NCBI GenBank assembly: GCA_028565635.1
Contig: JAOXYB010025669.1
Location: forward strand, 1 to 15,930
Reading direction: 5' to 3'
From: Phoronis ovalis
Lineage: Eukaryota > Phoronida > Phoronidae
Length of the DNA: 15,930 nt
The notes under the pieces were generated by a model. That model was not told where the DNA came from and searched no databases. It worked only from the letters and a program-made list of their open reading frames with translations. Below are positions 1-9,435 of this stretch, one piece after another; the stretch's first letter is position 1; each line of letters starts with the position of its first letter. The position numbers were made by a program, and so were the translations under genes.

Positions 1-10
1 CTATTGACCG

Positions 11-145
11 CACTTTTTTCATGCTGGAACAGTTATTATTAGCTAAAAAAGGTAAATTCTTTAATATTGATAATATGCCGGGGTCATTGCCACGTCAAGA
101 ATGACGACAATGCTGCTATATCCTATAGATATGATAAGCAGCAAA
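11..145. repeat. Dispersed repeat, copy A
   Basis: Matches 5371-5510 (GAACAGTTATTA, AGCTAAAAAAGGTAA, ATTGCCACG, GATAAGCAGCAA). The right end contains an imperfect palindrome around GCTGC...GCAGC. It lies just beyond the GST copy 1 3' UTR; copy 2 has no such unit at the same place. Confidence 0.65.
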
Positions 146-317
146 AATTCCAAATGCAACTATTCGAATATTTCAGGAAGTTTTTTTACTTCATTAAAAC
201 TGGCACTCGGAAGAATGAAAGAAACAATCAAAGGATACTGTGTTATTTGATTTGTATTTTAGTGCTAGTGCTGTGACAAAATGCTAAGTTATGCAAATGC
301 TACAATAGTGGCATATA

Positions 318-323
318 TTTATT
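318..323 (-). terminator. Polyadenylation signal AATAAA of GST copy 1
   Basis: AATAAA on the minus strand, about 41 nt past the TAA, aligned with the hexamer at 10143-10148. Confidence 0.55.
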
Positions 324-363
324 CTAGATGTTTCCAACAAATGACGCTTCGTCTGTCCTCTTT

Positions 364-531
364 TTAGAATTTGCTGTCAGGTCTTTTTTTGATGTAAGCT
401 GCGATTTTTGGCAGATTTTCAAACTTTTGCAAAAATGCAGCAATCTTTGGATAAGATTTCAAAGCATCGGGAAAGGTATTAGCCAGCCAGCTCTTCAGAG
501 TGTGATACAGAAAAGCATCGGCAACAGTTAG
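364..531 (-). pseudogene. GST copy 1, terminal exon 5
   Basis: This exon of 55 codons plus TAA (364-366) starts [16 protein letters not shown] and ends RPDSKF. The acceptor is TTTACAG. The open frame extends further right into the intron, but homology with copy 2 and the splice site place the exon start at 531. Confidence 0.9.
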
Positions 532-949
532 CTGTAAACAAATAAGCATGTATTTTTGTATCAAGCAAGTTGACGAGGCAGGTAAGACATGACCATGGAA
601 GGGTAACAATTGAGAAGCGTTTACAACAGACCAATTACTACAAAATAAATGATTTAAGGAAATGTTGCTTCGCATTTCCACATTTTGTGTCCGGCATAGG
701 TGACGATACGTCATATCATAACAACTGCTATGGTAATTATATTAACCATTTGATAGATTTTATGCATGGAAAATACGACATTTTGTATCTTAGTTCGATA
801 GTACATTGTCTCTAATTGTATATTTTTTCCGATGCGTTTTCTAACTATAACATAAAATAACATAAATTGAATTGATGCAAGAATGTATAATTAACAATCC
901 GTAATGCATAAAAGTCAACAAAGGCTGATTAAAAAAATATAATACAAAC

Positions 950-1054
950 CTTGTCTCCAACAAACCAACCATTCTTGTTGGCAGTTAGTGCTTTGTCAAA
1001 GTTCTGCATAAGCCTGGGAATTGTTTCTTCTTCTAACTTTTGTTTTTGTTCTAC
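950..1054 (-). pseudogene. GST copy 1, exon 4
   Basis: This exon of 35 open codons starts VEQKQKLEEETIPRLM and ends GWFVGDK. The acceptor is TTATAACAG and the donor is AAG|GTTTGT, as in copy 2. Confidence 0.9.
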
Positions 1055-1154
1055 CTGTTATAATATATGATCACTATAAATAATAAGCATAAAATACCAA
1101 TCATGAATTATGCTTTATGTATCGATTATTTGACACAAAAACACGTTAATGCAC

Positions 1155-1190
1155 CTTATATTCATCACATTTTCTCTTTTGTTCTTTGCG
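1155..1190 (-). other. Candidate 36-nt cassette exon inside the GC-AG intron, copy 1
   Basis: This is the counterpart of 11023-11058, bounded by CAG| and |GTGCAT, with 12 open phase-0 codons (RKEQKRKCDEYK). The first half differs from copy 2 in several codons, yet the length stays at exactly 36 nt. The preceding intron sequence is A-rich, a weak acceptor context. Confidence 0.3.
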
Positions 1191-1249
1191 CTGATATTTT
1201 TTTTTGTTGTCTTTACTTAAAATTAGAGACATATTGATACGAATTTTAG

Positions 1250-1450
1250 GTTTTAAAGTAAACATTTGCCAAAAATTTGATGGCTTTATTTGAGCTAGGG
1301 CAAAATTGAATACCAAATTTGTCGTTTCTGATTGGGTATTTTTCAATGAGTAGTCTTCAAAGTGGAATAGCATTTGGCGATCAAGGCTGCACGAAAAATT
1401 AACTGGGAGTACGACACATAATAATCTTCAGTTCTTACCAAGCATATTTT
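1250..1450. repeat. Repeat in GST copy 1 intron 3, shared with 8385-8580
   Basis: Shares TTTGAGCTAGGGCAAA, AGTGGAATAGCA, CTGCACGAAAAATTAACTGG and CATAATAATCTTCAGTTCTT with the spacer, in the same orientation. Copy 2 intron 3 keeps only a short eroded part, which explains its 280 nt against 741 nt here. Confidence 0.65.
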
Positions 1451-1795
1451 TCGTACAATGTTATTGATTTTTGTTACTACAGAAGAGGATAGGAATATCA
1501 GTTGTGTCCTTATATTATTAACTAAGATTTTAAAGTTATACAAAATTTTATCAAATTTCGTGAATTATTTGGCAACAAATTGGAAGGAATACTCATTCCC
1601 CACATGTTTAATTATTAATACGATAAGCATGCATAGACTGTTTAAATTTCCTTTTTGTAAATATTAAGTTAATAAATGTTGTGAAGGAATTTTGCTAAAG
1701 ATCGATTTGCTATAGAAAAACAATAAACGTAAAATCTATGGGCGATAGCAGTTCCGGGTAGTAGTTATATATCATTTTTTAAGTATTATCATTGC

Positions 1796-1914
1796 CTTCT
1801 TTTGCTCGTCTTTTTCGAATACAGCGTAAGTTATAATTGGTTCATTTAAATCTTCAGCGAGACCCATCAACATATCAATCTGTGCTTCTTCAAAACTTGA
1901 TTTACCCATCATTC
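1796..1914 (-). pseudogene. GST copy 1, exon 3 (GC donor)
   Basis: This 119-nt exon is open, reading [19 protein letters not shown] and ending VFEKDEQKK. The donor is AAG|GCAATG. Reading through would meet a TGA nine codons on with no GT donor before it, so the GC donor is the only workable exit. Confidence 0.88.
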
Positions 1915-2385
1915 CTAGATATTAAAAAAGTTATCAAATATAAGTTCGATCCCTGAAATGAACTATACTAAAGCCCTATTTGCATTAATATATCATTATG
2001 ATAGCTTTTAGGATATAATGGAAGCTGATAAATACATGCAAGTGTTCTTAAAAAATTATTCATCACTTTAAAAAAAATAAAATACGTTTTATTTTATAGC
2101 ACAACCTTTAAGAATGCGCTTTCTATATAAGAAACGAATAAATTAAAATTGCTCACTTTGAGTAAAGATTCCCAAAAAACACCTACTACATATTTGGATG
2201 AATATGATATTTTCCATTTTAATTTTTTTCATATTAAACTACTTTATGACTTTCATCTGTGATAAACAAACATCCTTATAGCATGAGTTGCATCATAATC
2301 AATTATGGCTTAGTAAATTATAAGATTTGACGACTCAATCAAACAATTTCTGGTCACTTCTCTTTTGTCGATCGCAATGGCTTAC

Positions 2386-2478
2386 CAAATTCTCTTCCTA
2401 AAAATCTGCATATAGCTGTACTCTGGCTTAAAAACTTCTCATCTACTTCCAGCTGAGGCAACTGTCCGCTGAATGATG
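2386..2478 (-). pseudogene. GST copy 1, exon 2
   Basis: This 93-nt exon is open in the family frame, with GQLPQLEVDEK and [13 protein letters not shown]. The acceptor is ACATTTCAG, reading back from the intron as in copy 2, and the donor is TTTG|GTAAGC. The glycine of the usual EVDGK turn is Glu here. Confidence 0.9.
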
Positions 2479-2732
2479 CTGAAATGTTTTGTAAAGAAAG
2501 TATATTAAACGTATATATATGTTGTTAACACACCACATTCCTGCGAAAAGGCGGAAATTCAAGTACAAGGAACTGACCGATCGTTCTGCCGTAATTATAC
2601 AGTATGAATATAGAGGAACATATATTGTGAGCTCTGTTTTTTGTCACTTGTATAATTGCTTGTTGCAAATCAACCACAAATCTTATGACGTCATTTTAAA
2701 AAAATAGATGAAGATCATCATTAACTACTTAC

Positions 2733-2863
2733 TGTCTTTAATTTGGGGCCATTCTTCAAAAGTGTATCTGATATCTTGATAGTACATCAGCGAGTACAAA
2801 AATGTATCGAGGAACTTCACCTTTACCTCTTATATTAAAATAGGTGTACTTGTAGTTAGGCAT
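2733..2863 (-). pseudogene. GST copy 1, exon 1 (frameshifted)
   Basis: The exon is 131 nt against 133 nt in copy 2. It starts [16 protein letters not shown] and stays in frame through VLADV, then shifts. The GACA|GTAAGT donor and the 7-nt 5' UTR with its upstream TTCCTAACAG acceptor are kept, so splicing is probably intact. Confidence 0.88.
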
Positions 2864-3383
2864 TGTAAAGCTGTTAGGAAAAAATCTATAAATTACAATT
2901 AGGTACTAAATAGCCTTTTTGTAAAGGCAGGGTTGTTACTATTAGCTTTTGTGAACATTACGTTACCTCTAAATGATATTTTAGCATCCTATTTTAACTT
3001 TTCAGCAAATATTATACATCCATTGCTTTGGAACTTTTTGACCGCAAAATGTTCCCCTTGACCTCTTGATGATCTTTTGATGACCTCTGAGTGCATAAAA
3101 CCTGCTTTCTGAAAATTTTATGCAATTTTGAGATTTTGAACTGTTGACCTCTAGATGACCATTTGACCCCAAGGTCAACTCTCCCAACTCTGAGACTGTA
3201 ATATGTCAATGTCATATGTCAAATTACAAGCCTGTTGAACTACCCTTTCTGACTTGCAGCATGTTTCCTCCATAAAATGAATTGAAGAGATGGTTAAATT
3301 AAATTTCACCTAACTGTTCTCAAAAAGTATCAAAATAATATTTTTATAACCTAATACCACCATTTTGAGCCATTTTAGAAATT

Positions 3384-3396
3384 TGACCTTTGACCT
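3384..3396 (-). promoter_or_regulatory. DR1-type nuclear-receptor motif (in repeat)
   Basis: TGACCTTTGACCT is the complement of AGGTCA-A-AGGTCA, the exact DR1 consensus used by RXR heterodimers and HNF4-type receptors. It lies about 520 bp upstream of GST copy 1. Being part of a repeat, it may have no function. Confidence 0.3.
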
Positions 3397-3642
3397 CCAA
3401 ATGACATTTTGACCTCAGGTTCAGCAATGGTATACACTAGGGATGCCACACATCAAGTACCATGTCCAAAATTGTAACCATCTTTGAGGTATAGCTTAGT
3501 GGAAGCTCAAACTGGAAACTCAATAAATTAATTGATAAGATGCCAAAAAAAAAAATATCACCAATCAGCAAAAGGTCATCAAAATTACTTCGTTGTAACT
3601 CGATACCATCATTTTGGAATATTTCCAGCAATTTTAAAATTT

Positions 3643-3655
3643 TGACCTTTGACCT
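3643..3655 (-). promoter_or_regulatory. Second DR1-type nuclear-receptor motif (in repeat)
   Basis: Identical 13-bp DR1 string in the next repeat unit; the same caution applies. Confidence 0.3.
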
Positions 3656-4124
3656 CCAAATGACCTTTTGATCTTAAGGTCAACAATGACCCACTCCAGG
3701 GATGTGACACCTCAAGTTCTAAGTTCCTAACTGTAACCGTCTTCGAGTTATAGTTTGCTGACAGTTGGAATTCCCTTATGGGAGCAACCCTAACAAGGGC
3801 CTCGACGATTTTGAGAGTCATCCTATCACGCTGCTTAAATTGACTATGTGAGCGAAAGGAATTGCATATTACAAATATGAAGCATATGTGCTTTAGAAAT
3901 ACAGTTCCATTGGTCAAAATAATAAATTAAAGAAATATATATTTATCAAATTTATGTCATTGCTCATTACATTTCATTAGCAAAAAAAATGTTAAATAAT
4001 TGTTTTCATTGTCTTTTAAAAGGAATATAAGTAGAATTGCTTGTAAAAAGTACTGGTAATTAATAAATAGAAACCCTGGTGGGTTGTGACTTGACCTTCA
4101 AAAGGCATGCTTTGTCAGTAAAAT

Positions 4125-4240
4125 ACTTCCTGTTGGAATATGCTCCTATAAAATGTTAATTACGAGCAATATTTAAAAAAACACTTCCTGTTGGAATATG
4201 CTCCTATAAAATGTTAATTACGAGCAATATTTAAGAAAAC
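4125..4240 (+). repeat. 58-bp direct tandem duplication
   Basis: Units 4125-4182 and 4183-4240 are identical except for one base near the end, so the duplication is recent. It covers the left end of the LTR-like element. Confidence 0.9.
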
Positions 4241-4382
4241 AGCGGTGCTTATATAAAAGTGTGCGGCGCAGAGCTTCCTTGATCGTGGAGAACACTCAAT
4301 GACACACACATACACTCACGGAAGTCAAAGACATTTTGTATAGTCTTTCCTACAAATTCAATAAAACATGAATGGCAAAACA
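4125..4382 (+). mobile_element. Possible solo LTR of a Ty1/copia-like retrotransposon
   Basis: It starts TGTTGGAATATGCTCC at 4131, the terminus typical of many Ty1/copia LTRs. A TATATAAAAG box follows at 4250-4259 and AATAAA at 4360-4365, in LTR order (U3, R, polyadenylation signal). It ends near ACA at 4382. The flanks CTTCC and TTTCC are a 4/5 match to a 5-bp target duplication. No gag or pol is present. The first 58 bp occur twice. Confidence 0.4.
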
Positions 4383-4525
4383 TTTCCCATTCTTAAATTC
4401 TCTAATAGTAAAATTTATTCCTCCCGGTATTCATTCTTACCCAATTTCAAAGACATTTTGTACAGTCTTTGCTATAAATTCAATAAAACATGAATGGCAA
4501 AACATGTCCCATTCTTAAATTCTCT
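4326..4525 (+). repeat. Direct duplication, 122-bp period
   Basis: About 78 bp starting CAAAGACATTTTGTA at 4326 recurs at 4448 with a handful of changes. Each copy contains AATAAAACATGAATGGCAAA. It spans the right end of the LTR-like element and continues past it. Confidence 0.85.
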
Positions 4526-4529
4526 ATAC

Positions 4530-5370
4530 TAAAATCTTTTAAAATACTTCATTCATTCAATAAAGAACTTACCAGTTTCTTATATGAAAATTTTACATTG
4601 TCTTTACATTCATGTCTTCAATATCAACACTACAGATATCCCTATAAGAAACCTGTTCATGAAGATAGCTCACATGTCTATGACTACATAAATATACATT
4701 TTGCTTTTATAGCACATTCTAAAAAGATTTCAATTCTACTGATTTCATTATAACCAAGACGTATTTGTAATATTTTCTCATTATATCCACGTCACATGTG
4801 CTATTAGTCAAACAAATTGTTCTTTTAATACATTATAACATAAACTTGTACTACTTTCTATGACATTAACATGCAATTAGCAAATGTTTGTGTCATTATG
4901 AAATACTAGTATATACAATACTATACTAAAAAAAAGGCCAGGGTTAACAAGCATACGACAAAATACATTAGTATTCATCTAACTTTAATTACATGTAACT
5001 TCTTAATGAAGGCTCAAACAAAAAAATCTCATACATCACTTATTTCTCATCTATTACCGCATAAAACTATTTATTCTACATACTCTGGAAGTTATCGTTA
5101 CGGACGAGATACATTTCAAAAGATTAATGTAAATTTATAATTATTTCTAAAAGTATGGGGCAATTTAAACCTTACATACCTTAAAAATAACTACGTTCCT
5201 TACACGCACTCACAATATTTACAAATAAATAATTGCGCTATTTAAATTTAAAAAAACTAACGGTACATTTATCAAAAATATCGGTAATGGCTTATTTCTT
5301 CAAAACTACATGTCACAATTGAAAATCACATTACATATATTTCCCTTTCTACTTAATATTCTTCTTGCCT
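4530..5370. other. AT-rich stretch with no recognised feature
   Basis: I see no splice-bounded exons, protein homology or inverted-repeat ends. One open frame at 4490-4753 starts within the 122-bp-period duplication and has no recognisable content. Confidence 0.5.
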
Positions 5371-5510
5371 GCACTTTTTCATCCTTGAACAGTTATTAGT
5401 AGCTAAAAAAGGTAAGTTCCTACATATTGCTCATATTGCTCATTGTTTACATTGCCACGCCAAGGACTATAACAATGCTGCATATCCTTTAAGGATAGGA
5501 TAAGCAGCAA
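5371..5510. repeat. Dispersed repeat, copy B
   Basis: Second copy of 11-145, at the junction where the extra 2.6 kb of unit 1 ends and homology with unit 2 resumes. The palindrome here is GCTGCATATCCTT paired with AAGGATAGGATAAGCAGC. Confidence 0.65.
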
Positions 5511-5858
5511 TAAAGTATTCACTTACAAATCTGTGTCATCATTTTTCACACCATAAGTCATCTTATAACTTGAGACGGGTACATGTGCATGCCTGAATAA
5601 TTCAGCATCAACTATTATTTTTTTACTAGATTAATTGTTACTGAATACCTGTTTATTCAAAAATCTGAAATGCATTCATATTTCACGAATTTTCACCATT
5701 GTCAATTTCAATTTTAATGGTTTCAATAAATAATACAATCCGGTACAATCGTGTATGAGTAGCTAGAGGTCTAGCTTCGTCCTTGGAGCTGATTTAACCG
5801 GGATTTAACAGATAAGCGTTATATTCACATACAAGTATGTGCATGCTCCGGAGGGGGG

Positions 5859-6185
5859 TACTCAAGGTTTTTTGACTACGGGGATGTGCCGCGGAGCCCA
5901 ATCCAAAATTTTAGCTTGCGGTAGCAAACCCAATCCAAATGTTTTGAAATATAATGGTAGCAATCCAAATTTTGTGAATATGCTGATACAAACCAAATTC
6001 CAAAAATCGTTTTATGGATACAAACCTAAAATTAATACAAATTATTTGCTGTAAGCAGCGGGTAGCAATCCAAATTTTTGAATTTCTTTACGGTAACAAT
6101 CCAAAAAAATACCGTAAGAAATATACAATCCAAATCCAAAATTTTCAACTGGGCTGCACACCCCCACCAAAAAATACCTTGAGTA
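5859..6185. mobile_element. 327-bp inverted-repeat element with internal CAATCCAAA repeats
   Basis: The left end reads TACTCAAGGT then a GGGGATGTGC core. The right end is its imperfect reverse complement (GCACACCCCC then ACCTTGAGTA). The interior is a degenerate tandem repeat of a roughly 35-bp unit containing GGTAGCAATCCAAATTTT. The paired segment near 13170 lacks it. Two short open frames inside it are by-products of the repeat. Confidence 0.7.
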
Positions 6186-6333
6186 TATATGCTGTACGAG
6201 TAAAAATGTATTAAACTGGCATTGAAAAACACAACATGCAACTATAATTTAAAAGACATATTTTTGAAAGTTACGTTATGTACACCTTTAGTAAAACTAG
6301 TTGTCCTCCTACCTTCTTTTTAAGTCGCTCTTT

Positions 6334-6361
6334 GAGACTTAACACCAGAGACTTAACACCG
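6334..6361 (+). repeat. 14-bp direct repeat
   Basis: GAGACTTAACACCA followed by GAGACTTAACACCG. The paired segment at about 13290 has a diverged version. Confidence 0.7.
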
Positions 6362-6764
6362 ACTTATAAATGCTTTCATTTCAATACAAAGTGCAAGTCA
6401 TTCGTATTCAATGATGAATGAGGTCACTAGGTCACAAAAAATGATGTAATTGTTTACCTTAATTGGTAAATTATTATTATTATTCCTTTACTATTTATAG
6501 TAACATGGATGTTCGGCTTGTCTGGGCTTGCCTGTCATTTGATATGAGGAAGCACTTACTAACCTATATTTATAGTAGTTAATATATACCAAGACAATCT
6601 TAACATTTTAACATAATTTATACAACACATAATGTCATATTTTCTGTGTATTTTACGGTCATAATTACTTATTTCTAAAATTTCACCCACTATCTCCTTA
6701 TGGTCAGGCTGATTTAATACGAAAGAAATTTAATCACAAACTTAAATATTTCAAGCAATGATTG

Positions 6765-6894
6765 AATAAAACTTACATTTTAATGCCATGATAATAATTA
6801 AAAGTACAGATATCAGAATAAGAGATTATGGTTACTAATAGTTTTTTTTTTCGATAATGACACTTTTAATTAATATTAAAATGTAAGTTTTATT
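6765..6894. mobile_element. 130-bp hairpin-type miniature element
   Basis: Perfect 20-bp inverted ends (AATAAAACTTACATTTTAAT at 6765-6784 and its complement at 6875-6894). Pairing continues further in through AATTAAAAGT and its complement. The paired segment near 13810 holds related but eroded sequence, so the hairpin may predate the duplication. Confidence 0.5.
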
Positions 6895-7649
6895 AGTTAT
6901 GAGGACCTTTGACATGATTTAAATGGCCAGATGTCAGATTTTGCTAAAAAAAATAAATCACACACCTTTGAAATCTCGAGAAAATTAGCGTTGGTGCTAC
7001 AAGTCTGCGGTTTCAGTTGACGACATATTTTTGGTACAGATTTGTAGACAACGAAAAAAAAATATAATGAACTACAAACATCGACACAACTTTATAGTCC
7101 GAGTCGATCTGTGATTCGATCCAGATACAATTTTGTTATGCTTAGTAGTAATAATAATAATTTGATATTTATTTCAATTAACGTTGAATCACATAAAACT
7201 CAAATTCATAAGATTTTATCTCAAACCCTTTTTGTTATAAAAAAACTGATTAAATTGATACTTTCAAATTTCAGCATTCTACCTCCTCCCTCAAATCTGT
7301 TTTTGCTTTCAATAATGCTGGCACAATACACAATAATAATTACGCAATATGTTCTTTAACTTAAGACAACACCAGTTTTACACGCAGTATGCAAAACGTG
7401 TATTCTGGAATTGAGCCTGAGGTTTTTAGCATGGGTGGTGGAAATAGAATAAAATCATTTATTAACAATACATATTCATGGTTGTTAAAATATATTAGTG
7501 CCATAATTTGTTAGTGTGATTAATTTCTCAATAGCGCAGAAAAATTATATTTGTGCATGATTAAAGTTTTAAATTTGTCAACCTGTACTAGGGTCTAGGA
7601 AAACATTTAGTAGTCATCAATTGGAAAACATTTTTGGCCAACAAAAAAT

Positions 7650-8380
7650 ATTTTACAGGGTCCGGTTTTTAGTCAAGGGTGGCAGAGCTTATCAGCATAT
7701 ACCTTGTGCCCGGGGATAAGGGGTTGTGTGGGTTGTGGTGTGGAAAGACTTCTAAAGAAACGAATACCACAGGCAGCAAAATTATCTATCAACTTTGAAT
7801 TAAGGCATCCTGGACATAACAACATGATACCTGTCGCCAGGTTGTGAACTACATGTAGACGTATCACTTTGCACGACTCCCCTCCATTTCTTATTTAGTT
7901 CAAGTAACTAAAACATTACATGACAACAGTTATCTATCTAAGTGTAAAATTAACTACCTTTTGTTATAAAATAATGGATATCAGATGACTCTGCTACATG
8001 TATCAAGTTTACTTTTTAGCTGAACTGCTAGTTTGATGTTCCAAAAGAAATTTTTGACTATTTCCTATTCTCATTCTTATTTAAAATAAACTAAAATATA
8101 TATTATATTGTATATTTACACATCATTTAGTCAAGAATTTACTTTAACAATTATGCACAATTATTTACATTTCGGTGCCACTTTCTGTCTTGTTTCGATA
8201 GCACCAAAAACCCGGCATTTGGGTCTGCAACAACTACAATTGGCATAAGGTCACAATTGATAGAAGTGCCAAAACCTTAAATTTATATATGATTTTTTCT
8301 TTTTTCCTCCTTGGCCCTGGTTTTTTTGTTTGTTTTTGTTTGAAAGGGAAATCACTGTACAAGAGATTGAAACTAATATT
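7650..8380. other. Spacer with no recognised feature
   Basis: Includes a G-rich patch near 7700-7740 and a T-rich run near 8290-8340. A 64-codon minus-strand open frame at 7673-7867 has no recognisable motif. Most of it has no counterpart in unit 2. Confidence 0.45.
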
Positions 8381-8600
8381 AGCTTTTTAAAGTGAAATAA
8401 ACCAAAATTTGATAAGATTATTTGAGCTAGGGCAAAGCTATGAATTTCGCCAGTTGTCTGGTTACATTTTTCTGAGGGTAGTCTACATAGTGGAATAGCA
8501 AAATATTTTGGTGGTCATGCCTGCACGAAAAATTAACTGGGAGTAGTATACATAATAATCTTCAGTTCTTAACAGATAATTTTCTTCGCGCAATGTTTGA
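8380..8600. repeat. Spacer copy of the GST intron 3 repeat
   Basis: Partner of 1250-1450. No GST exon is found beside it, so it is either an independent element copy or a relic of a further GST unit. Confidence 0.6.
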
Positions 8601-9120
8601 GAAATTTTTATAATGATTTAGGCCAGGTTGCATGAAATTACCATAGAAGTGGATGGTAAAATCAATCGTGTCCTTTATACCAATTCCCTTGTACAACCTA
8701 TTCCCACTCAAGATTACTGTATATTTATAGTGTTGCCTGTATGCTTATTTTACATATTTGTAGACTCGGGAAATCAAAAAGATAGCATAGAATTGGCACG
8801 CCATTGCTGCTCTGGTTTCAACATTTTAAAACCACGCTCTGAAGGCAAGTCATGTACACGAAATTATATTGCTGATGTTATTGGTTTATGTTGCATTATC
8901 TGAGCACAAAGCTAATAAACAGTTTTACTATTTTTTACAAATCTTATCTGATTCCCATTGTGATAGCACAAGATGGTGCCATTAAAACCAGTTTTATATT
9001 TCTAGTTTAATTGGCGTGAGGCAATCGTATACGTTTTCGGGTACCTGTTAACTGTCTCTGTTAGTTTTTATTAGAGAAGTAATTTTAATAATATATACTT
9101 ATTTTATTTTTTTCCTGAAG

Positions 9121-9206
9121 TGGTAGTAGACTACATGAAACCTATTGCCGCCGCAGTTCCCTCTCGTTTTATTACTACTGTGTTAAACTTCATGCCCGGA
9201 CTTACT
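9121..9206 (+). CDS. Internal coding exon of an unrecognised plus-strand gene
   Basis: An 86-nt exon with a strong acceptor (a long T-rich tract ending CCTGAAG) and a perfect GTAAGT donor. In the frame leaving two bases at the 5' end it reads 28 open codons, beginning VVDYMKPIAAAVPSRF and ending FMPGLT. It ends in phase 0, which matches the next exon at 9436. I do not recognise the protein. The upstream exon must end with one base of a split codon; a weak candidate is about 9007-9041, between TTTCTAG and GTACCT. The gene lies in the spacer between the two GST units on the opposite strand. Confidence 0.5.
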
Positions 9207-9435
9207 GTAAGTTTCCTGTACATTTTTATACAATCTTGGGTAACCATTTTGTATATGACCAGAACACAGATATTTTTATGCACCCTTGAGTAAAAAATCG
9301 TATATTCTTGCACATATAAAATCGCGTGAAATTAATATTGCATTTAATTTTAATTTTAATAAACAATACTAAATCTGTCGTATACAAATAAAATACACAA
9401 AAGATAATTCTAAGGTTGTTTTTTTTATATCTCAG

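Larger units (their letters stand above)
364..2863 (-). pseudogene. Sigma-class glutathione S-transferase, copy 1 (frameshift in exon 1)
   Basis: This tandem paralogue of the gene at 10194-12723 has the same five-exon structure: 2733-2863, 2386-2478, 1796-1914, 950-1054 and 364-531. All exon boundaries and phases match, including the GC donor of intron 3. Exon 1 lacks two bases next to 2782-2783 where copy 2 has two extra G on the plus strand (a CC on the coding strand). After residue Val27 the frame shifts and meets TGA at 2756-2758, still in exon 1. Exons 2-5 stay fully open and conserve the Gln-Ser glutathione contact, so decay is very recent, or the deletion is an assembly error, or it segregates in the population. 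Arg14 is Lys and Lys50 is Gln here, changes at glutathione-site positions. No downstream ATG would restore the thioredoxin-like half with Tyr8. Confidence 0.85.
3036..3740. repeat. TGACCT-rich repeat, at least three degenerate units
   Basis: Three blocks near 3036-3190, 3375-3500 and 3635-3760 share strings such as TTTGACCTTTGACCTCCAAA, then AGGTCAAC and GGGATG. Short minus-strand open frames here (sharing GHLEV) are translations of the repeat, not genes. I take it as a dispersed repeat arranged in tandem. Confidence 0.7.
5515..7890. repeat. Upstream segment of GST copy 1, paired with 12785-15392
   Basis: Many collinear matches link it to 12785-15392: CTTCGTCCTTGGAGCTGATT (5777, 13125), CAATACACAATAATAATTAC (7324, 14206), an exact match of about 48 bp containing ATTTAGTAGTCATCAATTGG (near 7601 and 14981), and ATCACTTTGCACG (7863, 15362). 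The stretch 7650-7840 does not match. The order is the same in both, so this is a tandem segmental duplication that includes the GST gene. Confidence 0.8.

Noticed and set aside
3002-3917. Minus-strand open frames sharing GHLEV
   Set aside because: They recur because the TGACCT-rich repeat recurs; codons follow the repeat and there is no start or splice context.
4490-4753. 87-codon plus-strand open frame
   Set aside because: It starts in a duplicated AATAAAACATGAATGG string and has no recognisable domain; AT-rich DNA of this length can stay open by chance.
5839-6214. Overlapping open frames on both strands
   Set aside because: They are translations of the CAATCCAAA tandem repeat inside the inverted-repeat element.
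7673-7867. 64-codon minus-strand open frame
   Set aside because: No motif, no splice support, and no counterpart in the paired segment.
8160-8280. Possible inverted repeat GGTGCCACTTTCT / AGAAGTGCCAAAACC
   Set aside because: Pairing is short and interrupted; not enough to call an element.
8628-8903. 91-codon plus-strand open frame
   Set aside because: It opens with TTG, not ATG, right after a stop, and has no recognisable motif. It may contain an exon of the plus-strand spacer gene, but I could not fix splice sites that fit.
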